A stretch of DNA of 64,000 nucleotides from JABJAG01 sp965222215 (lineage in GTDB: Bacteria; Pseudomonadota; Alphaproteobacteria; UBA6615), in the NCBI GenBank assembly GCA_965222215.1, contig OZ244931.1:2418001-2482000 (forward strand). Direction: 5' to 3'. Below are positions 16,656 through 27,101 of the stretch, piece after piece. The notes under the pieces are model-generated. The model made no database searches, was not told the origin of the DNA, and saw only the letters and a program-made list of their open reading frames with translations. The position numbers and the translations under genes are program-made. Position 1 is the first letter of the stretch; each line of letters begins with the position of its first letter.

Positions 16656-17009
16656 ATGGAAACAATCGACCAGAACGGAGTGGACGTCATCATGCTGACC
16701 CCGCGGGAGGTGAAGGCGCGCATCGATGCCGGCACGGCCCATGTCGTCGATGTGCGCGAGCCCCATGAACATGAGGAAGTACGGATCGCCGGGTCTGCAC
16801 TCGCGCCGCTATCCACCTTCGACCCGTCCCAGATCGACCTGCCCGAAGGCAAGGAATTGATCCTGCATTGTCGCAGTGCGCGAAGGTGCGGGCTGGTCGC
16901 GGAACAGCTGATCGCGGTCGGATACGAACCGCAGATTCACAGGATGGCGGGCGGCATGATCGCCTGGAACGAGGAAAAACTGCCGGTGGAGACAGGCCCA
17001 AAGGAATAG
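16656..17009 (+). CDS. Single-domain rhodanese
   Basis: The protein has 117 residues with one rhodanese domain. DVREPHEHEEVRIAG is the family's N-terminal motif, and Cys72 heads the active loop CRSARR. The C-terminal HRMAGGMIAWNEEKLP strand-helix is typical of GlpE-like enzymes. The ATG at 16656 is chosen because GGGGA lies just upstream. It has no signal peptide and should act in the cytoplasm. It opens the operon that continues into TauE, TIGR02186, Usp and SoeABC, so it probably handles thiosulfate or persulfide sulfur that ends as sulfite. Confidence 0.92.
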   Translation: METIDQNGVDVIMLTPREVKARIDAGTAHVVDVREPHEHEEVRIAGSALAPLSTFDPSQIDLPEGKELILHCRSARRCGLVAEQLIAVGYEPQIHRMAGGMIAWNEEKLPVETGPKE

Positions 17010-17062
17010 GCGTATAAACTCCACTCCAACTTTGTATTTTCCCGCCGCCGACCCGGAGAGAG

Positions 17063-17989
17063 ATGAGCATTTACCTCCCCATCGCCGAGATGTCGGTCGA
17101 CGTCTTCCTGATCCTTCTGATGGGTGGCGGCGTTGGGTTTCTCTCGGGTCTGTTCGGGGTGGGCGGCGGCTTCCTGATGACCCCGCTCCTGATCTTCATC
17201 GGGATCACACCCGCGGTCGCGGTCGCCACCGAAGCCAATCAGATCGTCGCAGCCTCCGTCTCCGGTGTGCTGGCCCACATGCGCCGGCGCAACGTCGACT
17301 TCAAGATGGGCGCCGTCCTGACCGTCGGCGGCTTCGCGGGATCGAGCGTCGGTGTCGTCATCTTCACCGTCCTGCGCGATATCGGTCAGGTCGATCTACT
17401 GGTGCAGGTCAGCTACGTGATCTTCCTCGGCATCGTCGGCACGCTGATGCTGGTCGAGAGCGTGCGCGCTATTTTCCGTAACCGGTCCGGCACGGCGACG
17501 CGCGGAAAGCTGCATCAGCACACCTGGCTGCACGGGCTGCCGTTCAAAATGCGCTTCCGCCGTTCACGGCTCTACATCAGCGCGCTCCTGCCGCTCGGGA
17601 TCGGATTTTTCGTCGGCATCCTGGCCGCCATCATGGGCGTAGGCGGCGGGTTCCTGATGGTGCCGGCGATGATTTACCTGCTGGGCATGCCGACATCGGT
17701 CGTGGTGGGCACATCGCTGTTCCAGATCATCTTCGTTACCGCCAACGTGACTTTCCTGCAGGCGGTCAACAACCAGACCGTCGATGTGGTCCTCGCACTC
17801 CTGCTGCTGACGGGCGCGGTTATCGGGGCGCAACTCGGCACCAAGGCCAGCGGCAAGCTGCGCGGCGAGGAACTGCGCGGCCTGCTGGCACTGATGGTGC
17901 TCGGCGTGTGCGCGAAAATCGGCGTCGACCTGATCGCCACGCCGGAAGACCTCTACTCGATCGATGAGATCGAAGGGTTCGGGCTATGA
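17063..17989 (+). CDS. TauE/SafE family sulfite (anion) exporter
   Basis: The protein has 308 residues and is an integral membrane protein with about eight helices in two DUF81 repeats: GGGVGFLSGLFGVGGGFLMTPLLIF near the N-terminus and FVGILAAIMGVGGGFLMVPAMIYLLG near residue 190. Members export sulfite, sulfoacetate or related organosulfonates. GGAGAGAG lies directly before ATG 17063. Its stop codon overlaps the ATG of the TIGR02186-type gene. Between a rhodanese and a sulfite dehydrogenase, sulfite is the likely substrate, with the exporter relieving its toxicity. Confidence 0.92.
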   Translation: MSIYLPIAEMSVDVFLILLMGGGVGFLSGLFGVGGGFLMTPLLIFIGITPAVAVATEANQIVAASVSGVLAHMRRRNVDFKMGAVLTVGGFAGSSVGVVIFTVLRDIGQVDLLVQVSYVIFLGIVGTLMLVESVRAIFRNRSGTATRGKLHQHTWLHGLPFKMRFRRSRLYISALLPLGIGFFVGILAAIMGVGGGFLMVPAMIYLLGMPTSVVVGTSLFQIIFVTANVTFLQAVNNQTVDVVLALLLLTGAVIGAQLGTKASGKLRGEELRGLLALMVLGVCAKIGVDLIATPEDLYSIDEIEGFGL

Positions 17990-18732
17990 TCCGGGCCACC
18001 CTCACCGTCCTCGCGCTATTTGCGTTGTTGCAGATGCCCGCCGACGCGGCGCGCGACGACTCGCTCGTTGCCGACCTCAGCCAGGACATGATCGGCATCA
18101 GCACAGGCTTCACAGGCGCGAGCGTGCTCCTGTTCGGCGCAACCGACGGGACCGGCGACGTGGCCGTGGTGGTCCGCGCACCCAACAGCAGCGTTGTGGT
18201 CCGCCGGAAAGAACGGATCGCAGGCATCTGGGTCAACTCGGACGAACTCACCTTCGATGACGCGCCAGGCTTTTATCATGTCGCGGCATCGAATCCTCTC
18301 GACGAGCTCTTGCCCAAGGCGATTCTCGAGGCCAACGAGATCGGCGTCGAGAATATCGGGTTCAACCCGCATGCGTTCCTCTCGGACACGGAAGAAACCG
18401 CGTTCCGAAACGCTCTCGTGCGCAACAAGCAGCGCGCCGGGCTCTACTCCGAACACACCGGCAACATCTCCTTCCGGGGAGAGCGGCTGTTCCGTACCAG
18501 GCTGGAACTGCCCGCGAATGTCCCCACCGGCACCTTTGCCGTATCCGTCTACCTGATCCAGGACGGCCGGATCGTCGACTGGTCGACGACCAACCTTTCG
18601 GTCGAGAAAGTGGGCTTCGAGGCGAAGCTGACGGAATTCGCGTTCGAGCAGGCACCGCTCTACGGCCTGATTGCCATCCTGATCGCCCTCTTCGCCGGCT
18701 GGTTCGCCGGCTTCGTGTTCCGTAAGGTTTGA
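17986..18732 (+). CDS. TIGR02186-type membrane-anchored protein of unknown function
   Basis: The protein has 248 residues: a signal peptide (about 1-19, ending ADAARDD), a mostly beta-strand extracytoplasmic domain (about 22-218), and one C-terminal helix (LIAILIALFAGWFAGFVF) with a short basic tail. The segment LVADLSQDMIGISTGFTGASVLLFGA is the mark of the alphaproteobacterial family TIGR02186, repeatedly found beside TauE exporters. The domain would face the periplasm, anchored at its C-terminus. Overlaps with TauE (ATGA) and Usp (TGATG) show tight coupling. A role as accessory subunit of the exporter is inference. Confidence 0.85.
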   Translation: MIRATLTVLALFALLQMPADAARDDSLVADLSQDMIGISTGFTGASVLLFGATDGTGDVAVVVRAPNSSVVVRRKERIAGIWVNSDELTFDDAPGFYHVAASNPLDELLPKAILEANEIGVENIGFNPHAFLSDTEETAFRNALVRNKQRAGLYSEHTGNISFRGERLFRTRLELPANVPTGTFAVSVYLIQDGRIVDWSTTNLSVEKVGFEAKLTEFAFEQAPLYGLIAILIALFAGWFAGFVFRKV

Positions 18733-19256
18733 TGGCCATGAGCAATTCGCAGAGCATCGATGAACCGGAATATGGAACCAACGCCGTGGGTGGGCGCTCG
18801 GCCGTTTTCCTCGTGGTGGTCGACAACACGCCGGAGATGGGCGTCGCCCTGCGCTGGGCGAGTTTGCGCGCGCGACGCACCGGCGGCCGTGTCGGCCTCG
18901 TCCGAGTTATACGCCCGGCGGATTTCCAGCACTGGGCCGCGGTCGGCAACCTGATGAGCGCGGAAGCGCGCGAGGAAGCCGAGCAACTGCTGATGGAGCA
19001 CGCGGCGGAAGTGTTCCGGCTCTACGGCGGCATGCCCGTGCTTTATCTGCGCGAAGGCGAGACCCGCGATGCCGTTGTCGAGCTGATCCAGGAAGACGAA
19101 GATATCCGCATTCTCGTGCTTGCGGCATCGACTAACCGGCGGGGTCCAGGTCCGCTGATCACGCACCTGACAAAAAAGGCGATCAGCCAGCTTCGCATCC
19201 CCGTCACCATCGTGCCGGGCGGGCTCACCGACGAGCAGATCGACCGTCTGGTTTGA
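18732..19256 (+). CDS. Universal stress protein (UspA) domain protein
   Basis: The protein has about 174 residues. A 25-residue acidic tail precedes one Usp domain: AVFLVVVDNTPEMGVALRWA as strand and helix 1, VGLVRVIRP, and the C-terminal ILVLAASTN with a degenerate nucleotide loop before ISQLRIPVTIVPGGL. The usual G-2x-G-9x-G-S ATP motif is weak, so ATP binding is doubtful. ATG 18732 shares its A with the preceding stop (TGATG); ATG 18738 is also possible. It sits between TIGR02186 and SoeA, an uncommon place for a Usp protein, and is probably produced with them. Confidence 0.82.
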   Translation: MAMSNSQSIDEPEYGTNAVGGRSAVFLVVVDNTPEMGVALRWASLRARRTGGRVGLVRVIRPADFQHWAAVGNLMSAEAREEAEQLLMEHAAEVFRLYGGMPVLYLREGETRDAVVELIQEDEDIRILVLAASTNRRGPGPLITHLTKKAISQLRIPVTIVPGGLTDEQIDRLV

Positions 19257-19265
19257 TGAGGTTTT

Positions 19266-22202
19266 ATGCCTGACGATATTCGCTCAGACGAAAAATACGA
19301 GAATGTCGATATGTCTCCGCCCGTCTCCGACGAGGTGAAGACAACGACCTGCTACATGTGCGCCTGCCGCTGCGGTATCAACGTCCACCTCAAGGACGGC
19401 GCGATCCGCTATATCGAGGGCAACAGGGACCATCCGGTGAACAAGGGCGTGCTGTGCGCCAAGGGTTCGGCCGGGATCATGCAGCACCTCTCCCCCGCCC
19501 GGCTGGCACAGCCCCTGCGTCGCGTGGGCCCGCGCGGCTCGGGTGAATTCGAAGCCATCTCCTGGGACGAGGCCCTCGCGACCGCCACGCAATGGCTGTC
19601 GGAAGTCCGCTACACCGATCCGAAGAAGCTCGCCTTTTTCACGGGACGCGACCAGAGCCAGTCACTGACCGGCTTCTGGGCCACCCAGTTCGGCACGCCC
19701 AATCATGCGGCCCATGGCGGGTTCTGTTCGGTCAACATGGCGGCCGCCGGCATCTACTCCATCGGCGGGTCGTTTTGGGAATTCGGCGAACCCGACTGGG
19801 AACACACCCGCTACTTCCTGATGTTCGGGGTGGCGGAGGATCACGATTCCAACCCCATCAAGGCCGGGCTGGGGCACCTCAAGACGGCCGGCAAGGCCAA
19901 GTTCGTATCCGTGAATCCCGTCCGCACCGGCTATTCGGCGATCGCCGACGAATGGATCGGCATTCGCCCGGGCAGCGATGGGCTGTTCGTCATGGCGCTG
20001 ATCCATGAACTCCTTCGGACCGGCCAGGTCGATCTCGAATATCTGGCGCGCTACACCAACGCCCACTGGCTCGTGCGCCATGCGCCCGGCACGGCGGATC
20101 ACGGCCTTTTCGTCCGCGGCCGCAACGGGCAGCCGCTTGCCTACGACCGAAAGACCGACCAGCTCCTCGATGCGTCGCGCACGGACATCGATCCGGCGAT
20201 GCGCGGGCGCTTTCCCCTTCACGAGTCCGCCCCCGGCGACAGCGGGACCGATGCCGAAGCTGTCCCGGCATTCGAATTGATGCTCGAACGTTATCTGGAT
20301 GCGCGCTACAGCCCGGATGCCGTTGCGGCGCAGACCGGAATCGAGGCCGACACCATTCGCCGCATCGCCGCCGAACTGGCCCACGCGGCCTTCGAGCAGG
20401 AGATCACCCTCGACGTGCCGTGGATCGACTGGGCCGGGCGCCGCCACGAAAAAATGACGGGCCGCCCGGTCGCCATGCATGCGATGCGCGGGATTTCCGC
20501 ACATTCGAACGGTTTTCAGACCTGCCGGGCGATCCACCTGCTCCAGATGCTGCTGGGCAGCATCGATTGCCCGGGCGGCTTCCGCTACAAGCCGCCCTTC
20601 CCGCGCCCCGCCCCGCCCGGCCCGAAACCCGCCGGCAAGCCCCATCAGGTAAAGGCCGGATCGCCCATGGGCGGGCCGCCGCTCGGGTTTGTCACGGGAC
20701 CGGACGACCTGCTGGTCGATGACGCCGGTCAGGCGCTGCGGATCGACAAGGCATATTCGTGGGACGCCCCCGTCGCGGCGCACGGACTGATGCACACCGT
20801 CATCCGGAACGCATGGGCAGGAGATCCCTACCCGATCGAGGTTCTGTTTATGTTCATGGCGAACATGAGCTGGAACTCGTCGATGAACACGACCGAGACC
20901 GCCAAAATGCTCACGGATGTCGACCCGGACACCGGCGAGTACAAAATTCCCAAGATTATTTACTCGGACGCGTTCCAGTCGGAGATGGTCGCCTACGCCG
21001 ACCTGATCCTGCCGGACACGACCTATCTGGAGCGCTGGGACTGCATCAGCCTGCTCGACCGGCCGATCAGCAACGCCGACGGCCCCGCCGATGCCATCCG
21101 TCAGCCCGTGACCCCGCCCGATCGCGATGTCCGGCCGTTTCAGGACGTCCTGATCGACCTCGGCGTGCGGCTCGGCCTGCCCGCCTTCTCGGACGAGGAC
21201 GGCAACGCGAAGTACCCGGGCGGATATCCGGATTATCTGGCGAACCACGAACGCGCGCCGGGGATCGGGCCGCTCGCGGGCTGGCGCGGCGAGGACGGCG
21301 ACAGTCACGGGCGCGGCAAGGCGAACTCCGACCAGCTCGCGCGCTACATCGAGAACGGGTGTTTCTGGTCGGGCGAGTTCACGCCGGAACAGCGCTACTA
21401 CAAGCACGCCAACCGGTCCTACCTGGACCACGCCGAGCAGATGGGATGGATCGCCTCGGCCGACCAGATCGTGTTGCAGCTCTATTCGGAACCCATGCAG
21501 CGGTTCAAGCTGGCCGGACAGGGTTTCGGCAACGTGCTGCCCCCTGTCAGGTATCGCGAGCGCATCGCCGAATGTTTCGACCCGCTGCCGATCTGGTACG
21601 CCCCGTTTGAGGACGGCCACACCGACCCGGCCGCGTTTCCCATTCACGCGCTGACCCAGCGACCGATGGCGATGTACCACTCCTGGGGCTCGCAGAACGC
21701 CTGGCTCCGGCAGATTCACGGCTGGAACAAGCTCTACATGAACCGCAAGACCGGCGAGGGCCATGGCCTCACGGACGGCGACAAGGTTCGGGTCGAAAGC
21801 CCGTACGGGTCGGTGAACGCGGTGATTTCCCTGATGGAAGGCTGCAACACCGACACGGTCTGGACGTGGAACGCCATCGGCAAGAAAAAGGGCGCGTGGA
21901 ACCTGTCCAGGGACGCGCCGGAATCCAACAAGGGCTTCCTGCTCAATCACCTGATTACCGATCTGCTGCCGCCGCGCGACGGCTACCGTTTCGCAAACGC
22001 CGACCCGATCACGGGGCAGGCCGCCTGGTTCGATCTGCGCGTGCGCGTGGTCAAGGACGATGGCGCGGAACTCGGCGACGGCAGCCGAAAGGCCGTTCCC
22101 CGTGCGCCGGGCGTCAAGCCCGCGAAACGGCAATCGCGGTACGGCAGCCAGTTTCTTCCCAAAGGGAGCTGGCGGCGCAAGCGTGGCGAGCGCGGCTCAT
22201 GA
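19266..22202 (+). CDS. soeA: Sulfite dehydrogenase molybdopterin subunit SoeA-like
   Basis: The protein has 978 residues and is a molybdopterin-guanine-dinucleotide oxidoreductase. Cys29, Cys32, Cys36 and Cys64 (CYMCACRCG...VLCAKG) hold the N-terminal [4Fe-4S] cluster. Cys154 in HGGFCSVNMAAAG is placed to ligate molybdenum. The C-terminal molydopterin-binding domain includes YHSWGSQNAWLRQIHG and HGLTDGDKVRVESPYG. There is no twin-arginine signal, so the enzyme stays in the cytoplasm, as known for SoeABC, which oxidises sulfite to sulfate and feeds the quinone pool. The order SoeA-SoeB-SoeC and the TauE/rhodanese neighbours support this over polysulfide reductase. Its stop overlaps soeB. Confidence 0.85.
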   Translation: MPDDIRSDEKYENVDMSPPVSDEVKTTTCYMCACRCGINVHLKDGAIRYIEGNRDHPVNKGVLCAKGSAGIMQHLSPARLAQPLRRVGPRGSGEFEAISWDEALATATQWLSEVRYTDPKKLAFFTGRDQSQSLTGFWATQFGTPNHAAHGGFCSVNMAAAGIYSIGGSFWEFGEPDWEHTRYFLMFGVAEDHDSNPIKAGLGHLKTAGKAKFVSVNPVRTGYSAIADEWIGIRPGSDGLFVMALIHELLRTGQVDLEYLARYTNAHWLVRHAPGTADHGLFVRGRNGQPLAYDRKTDQLLDASRTDIDPAMRGRFPLHESAPGDSGTDAEAVPAFELMLERYLDARYSPDAVAAQTGIEADTIRRIAAELAHAAFEQEITLDVPWIDWAGRRHEKMTGRPVAMHAMRGISAHSNGFQTCRAIHLLQMLLGSIDCPGGFRYKPPFPRPAPPGPKPAGKPHQVKAGSPMGGPPLGFVTGPDDLLVDDAGQALRIDKAYSWDAPVAAHGLMHTVIRNAWAGDPYPIEVLFMFMANMSWNSSMNTTETAKMLTDVDPDTGEYKIPKIIYSDAFQSEMVAYADLILPDTTYLERWDCISLLDRPISNADGPADAIRQPVTPPDRDVRPFQDVLIDLGVRLGLPAFSDEDGNAKYPGGYPDYLANHERAPGIGPLAGWRGEDGDSHGRGKANSDQLARYIENGCFWSGEFTPEQRYYKHANRSYLDHAEQMGWIASADQIVLQLYSEPMQRFKLAGQGFGNVLPPVRYRERIAECFDPLPIWYAPFEDGHTDPAAFPIHALTQRPMAMYHSWGSQNAWLRQIHGWNKLYMNRKTGEGHGLTDGDKVRVESPYGSVNAVISLMEGCNTDTVWTWNAIGKKKGAWNLSRDAPESNKGFLLNHLITDLLPPRDGYRFANADPITGQAAWFDLRVRVVKDDGAELGDGSRKAVPRAPGVKPAKRQSRYGSQFLPKGSWRRKRGERGS

Positions 22203-22945
22203 CCAGTCTTCCAACATCAAGTGCCGGCAAGAAACTCGGGCTGGTGATCGATCTTGATATCTGCGTCGGCTGTCATGCCTGCGCGGTGAACTGCAAGGAA
22301 TGGAACACCGGCGGCCATTCCGCGCCGCTGACCGACGAGGAACCCTACGGCGCGGACCCGCTCGGCGTGTGGTTCAACCGCATTCACACGTTCGAGGCCG
22401 GTGACGGCGCCAACGGCCGCACCGTGCATTTCCCGCGAAGCTGCCTGCACTGCGAGGAGCCCGCCTGCGTGACTGTGTGCCCCACCGGCGCGTCCTACAA
22501 GCGCGAGGCGGACGGCATCGTGCTGGTCAACGCCGATACCTGCATCGGCTGCAAGCTCTGTTCCTGGGCCTGCCCCTATGGCGCGCGCGAATACGACTAC
22601 GCCGACGGCGTGATGAAGAAATGCACGCTCTGCATCGACCGGATCGAGAACCAGAACCTCCCCGAGGCCGACCGCGTCCCGGCCTGCGTCTCCACCTGTC
22701 CGGCCTCCGCGCGCCATTTCGGCGACCTCGGCGACCCGGATTCCGACGTCAGCCGGATGGTTGAGGAACGCGGCGGTTACGAGCTGATGCCCGAAATGGA
22801 GATGAAGCCCGTCAACCGCTACCTCCCGCCGCGCGCCCCCGCTCATGCCCAGGAGAGCACTGTTTCCGCGGTTTCCCAGCCGGACACGGTCGGCGGCACC
22901 GGCAGCCGTTTCCTCGACTGGGTCGACCGCACTTTGTCCCGTTAG
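22199..22945 (+). CDS. soeB: Sulfite dehydrogenase iron-sulfur subunit SoeB-like
   Basis: The protein has 248 residues with four cubane cluster motifs: CVGCHACAVNC (from 22), CLHCEEPACVTVCP, CIGCKLCSWACP, and CTLCIDR with CVSTCP. These match the DmsB/PsrB electron-transfer subunits. The final 50 residues are a low-complexity tail. ATG 22199 overlaps the SoeA stop (ATGA), giving balanced synthesis of the subunits. It should pass electrons from the SoeA molybdenum site to the membrane subunit. Confidence 0.88.
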   Translation: MTSLPTSSAGKKLGLVIDLDICVGCHACAVNCKEWNTGGHSAPLTDEEPYGADPLGVWFNRIHTFEAGDGANGRTVHFPRSCLHCEEPACVTVCPTGASYKREADGIVLVNADTCIGCKLCSWACPYGAREYDYADGVMKKCTLCIDRIENQNLPEADRVPACVSTCPASARHFGDLGDPDSDVSRMVEERGGYELMPEMEMKPVNRYLPPRAPAHAQESTVSAVSQPDTVGGTGSRFLDWVDRTLSR

Positions 22946-22958
22946 TCACAAATCATCC

Positions 22959-23906
22959 ATGCATCCAGCTTACTCAGTTATTTTTTTCACCAGTTTTTCC
23001 GGCGCCGGCTACGGCGCACTGGTGTGGCTTGCCGCGCTTGCGGCGAGCGGACGCGTGCCGGCCGCGACGGGAAGCGGGTTGCTGATATTCGCGGTGTCTC
23101 TCGGATTGATCACGGCCGGCCTGCTTTCCTCGACGCTCCACCTTGGCCATCCGGAACGCGCTTGGCGCGCGCTGTCCCAGTGGCGGTCGTCCTGGCTGTC
23201 GCGTGAGGGTGTTGCGGCGATCGTGACCTACGCCCCTGCGCTGCTGTTTGCACTGGGCTGGGTCGTCTTCGAAAGCAACACAGGCGTCTGGGGGATCGCG
23301 GGGATCGCCGCTGCGGTTGCCGCCGTCATCACCGTTGCCTGCACCGGCATGATCTACGCCAGCCTGCGCGCGATTCCGCGCTGGACCGATATCACCGTCG
23401 TCCCGCTCTACGTGGCGTTTGCGCTCGCTACCGGGGGCGCGCTGACATTCACGGCGTTCGCGATCGTCGACACCCCGGACAACGCGTGGGCGCTGGCCAT
23501 CGCGGCCGTCATCGCCGCGACATGGCTGCTGAAGCTGACCTACTGGCGACGGATCGACACCGCCGCCCCGGTCGCCACCGCGGAATCCGCGACCGGCCTC
23601 GGCCATATCGGCGACGTGCGCCTGTTCGAGGCGCCGCACACGGGCGAGAACTACATCATGCGCGAAATGGGATACCGGATCGCGCGCAAGCACGCGACGA
23701 AGCTGCGGCTGATCGCTGTGGCAATCGGCGGCGTGGCGCCGGTCCTGTGCTTTACGGCATCTTCCGCGCTCGCGGGCGGCGCACTGGCAGCCGTGGCGAG
23801 CGTCGGCCTCATCGCCCTCGGGGCGGGCACCCTGATCGAACGCTGGCTCTTTTTTGCCGAGGCCCGTCATGCTTCGATGCTCTACTACGGCCTGTCCGAA
23901 GTGTAG
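22959..23906 (+). CDS. soeC: Sulfite dehydrogenase membrane anchor SoeC-like (DmsC family)
   Basis: The protein has 315 residues with about eight membrane helices and the DmsC-type N-terminus HPAYSVIFFTSFSGAGYGAL, followed by the conserved STLHLGHPERAWRALSQWRSS loop (quote shortened), which faces the quinone site. The short segment ENYIMREMGYRIARKHA is also typical. It anchors SoeAB at the cytoplasmic face of the inner membrane and reduces quinone. The ATG at 22959 is 13 bp after the SoeB stop. An upstream in-frame ATG lies inside soeB and lacks homology. Confidence 0.88.
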   Translation: MHPAYSVIFFTSFSGAGYGALVWLAALAASGRVPAATGSGLLIFAVSLGLITAGLLSSTLHLGHPERAWRALSQWRSSWLSREGVAAIVTYAPALLFALGWVVFESNTGVWGIAGIAAAVAAVITVACTGMIYASLRAIPRWTDITVVPLYVAFALATGGALTFTAFAIVDTPDNAWALAIAAVIAATWLLKLTYWRRIDTAAPVATAESATGLGHIGDVRLFEAPHTGENYIMREMGYRIARKHATKLRLIAVAIGGVAPVLCFTASSALAGGALAAVASVGLIALGAGTLIERWLFFAEARHASMLYYGLSEV

Positions 23907-23915
23907 GAGCCGTTC

Positions 23916-24848
23916 ATGGCGGAAGTCATCTGCGTCGGCGTCGCGTTTCTGGATCATGTCTTCGAAGCCGACAAACCGGCCTCGAACGACAGCAAGACCT
24001 TCGCGCGGGAATACGCCCAGTCCGGCGGCGGCATGGCGGCGACCGCCAGCGTCGCCGTATCCCTGCTGGGCGGGAAGGCCATTCTATGGGGCCGCCTCGG
24101 CGATGACGAGGTGGGAGACACGATCCTCGACGGTCTCGCGCATCGCGGTGTCCAGATCGAGTTCATCCGCCGCATTCCGGGCGCCCAGTCGCCGGTCTCC
24201 TCCGTCGTCGTCGGTGAGCAGGGCGTTCGCCAGGCCATCGTTTTCCCCGGGCGGGGCCTCGACAACGATCCCAGCTGGCTGCCGCTCGACCGGATCGCCG
24301 ACACGAGCGCGCTCCTGGTCGACCCGCGCTGGCCCGAGGCCGCGATGGCCGCGCTCGAGCGCGCACGTTCAAACCAGATCCCGGCAGTCCTGGATGCGGA
24401 TGTCGGCCCGCAGCCGGTGCCGCGCGAGCTGGTGGAGCTCTGCAGCCACGCGGTTTTCTCTCTCGCCGGCCTCGCCCAGTTCGCCGATACGTCCGATATC
24501 GACGGCGGTCTCAGGAAAGCGCAGGAAGCCACCGATGCGGTGGTCGCAACCACCGCCGGTTCGCAAGGGTTCTACTGGCTGGATTCGGAAAGCAGCCAGA
24601 CAAAGCATGTACCGGCCATGGATGTGAGCCCGATCGACACACTCGGCGCGGGCGACGTCTTCCACGGCGCCTTTGCGCTTGCCGTGGGCGAGGGCAAGGA
24701 CACCGATACCGCCGCGCGCTTCGCCAATATCGCCGCCGGCCTCAAATGCGCGCGCCCCGGCGGGCGGGATGCGATCCCGTCGCGTTCGGAGGTGTGGGGG
24801 GTTCTGGAGGAGTCCGGCGAAACGAGCCCGCCAGCGCCGGCATCCTGA
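23916..24848 (+). CDS. PfkB (ribokinase) family sugar kinase
   Basis: The protein has 310 residues with the ribokinase fold: the N-terminal substrate signature GGGMAATASVAVSLLGG (37-53), then WGRLGDDEVGD and the ATP/anion-hole motif DTLGAGDVFHGAFAL, with catalytic Asp247. It phosphorylates a sugar hydroxyl; the sugar is not certain. It is the last gene of the sulfite operon, 9 bp after SoeC, so a sulfosugar such as sulfofructose or a deoxysulfogluconate is a candidate, though no sulfosugar aldolase or dehydrogenase is visible. Its 3' end overlaps the convergent ATPase gene by 107 bp. Confidence 0.88.
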   Translation: MAEVICVGVAFLDHVFEADKPASNDSKTFAREYAQSGGGMAATASVAVSLLGGKAILWGRLGDDEVGDTILDGLAHRGVQIEFIRRIPGAQSPVSSVVVGEQGVRQAIVFPGRGLDNDPSWLPLDRIADTSALLVDPRWPEAAMAALERARSNQIPAVLDADVGPQPVPRELVELCSHAVFSLAGLAQFADTSDIDGGLRKAQEATDAVVATTAGSQGFYWLDSESSQTKHVPAMDVSPIDTLGAGDVFHGAFALAVGEGKDTDTAARFANIAAGLKCARPGGRDAIPSRSEVWGVLEESGETSPPAPAS

Positions 24849-25601
24849 TGGGGCCCTCGATGGACTGGGTGACGAACTGGCGGACATAGGCGTTGTCGGT
24901 CTCGTCCAGTTCCTCGACCGGGCCGTTCCAGACCACCCGGCCCTCGTGCAACATCACAACGCTGTCGGCAATGTTGCGGACCACGGCCAGGTCGCTGACA
25001 ACCGAGATCACGGTCGCGCCAAGGTCGTCGACCCGGTCGTTGATCAGTTCGCTGATGATGTTGCTCATGATCGGGTCGAGGCCCGAGGTCGGCTCGTCGA
25101 GGAACAGGATATCGGGGTCGGTGGCAATCGCCCGCGCGAGGCCCACGCGCTTCTGCATGCCACCGGACAGTTCGGACGGGTAGAGATCCGCCGTGTCCGG
25201 GGTCAGGCCCACCTGCCCCAGTTTCTCGGTGGCCGTGTCGCGCGCCTGCGTGCGGCCGGCTCCGTGTTCGTGCAGGAGGCGGAAGGCGACGTTTTCCCAG
25301 ACGAGCATGCTGTCGAACAGGCCCTGGCGCTGGAACAGCACGCCGAAGCGTTTCATCCATTCCATCCGGTCGCGTTCCGGCATGCCGACCGTGTCTTCGC
25401 CGTCCACCTCGATGACACCGGAATCGGGCGGGACGAGGCCGAGGATGCATTTGAGGAGGAGCGACTTGCCGCTGCCCGACCCGCCGATCAGAACCAGCGA
25501 CTGCCGTGGTGCCAACGTCAGGTCGACGGCATCGAGGGCGCGGACGCCGTCGAACGACCGCGTGACACCCTCGAGCCGGATCTTGGCCTGATCGCCGCCG
25601 G

Positions 25602-25605
<4 letters not shown>
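24742..25605 (-). CDS. MlaF-like ABC transporter ATPase (orphan)
   Basis: The protein has 287 residues and is a single ABC ATPase: Walker A GGSGSGKS (41-48), signature ELSGGMQKRVGLARA, Walker B ILFLDEPTSGLDP, and a switch-region VVSDLAVV in which the usual His is not obvious (SVVSDLA rather than SVTHD). The closest family is MlaF/Ttg2A, which powers lipid or MCE-type transport. No MlaE permease or MCE protein is in the window. A Pro-rich tail (about 255-287) extends past the domain and overlaps the pfkB gene antisense. Its start overlaps the mmsA-like stop as ATGA, an unusual coupling. Confidence 0.85.

Positions 25606-27101
<1,496 letters not shown>

Noticed and set aside
19662..22133. An 823-codon minus-strand open frame
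   Set aside because: It lies entirely opposite SoeA, which has complete motifs. Composition is typical of an antisense shadow.
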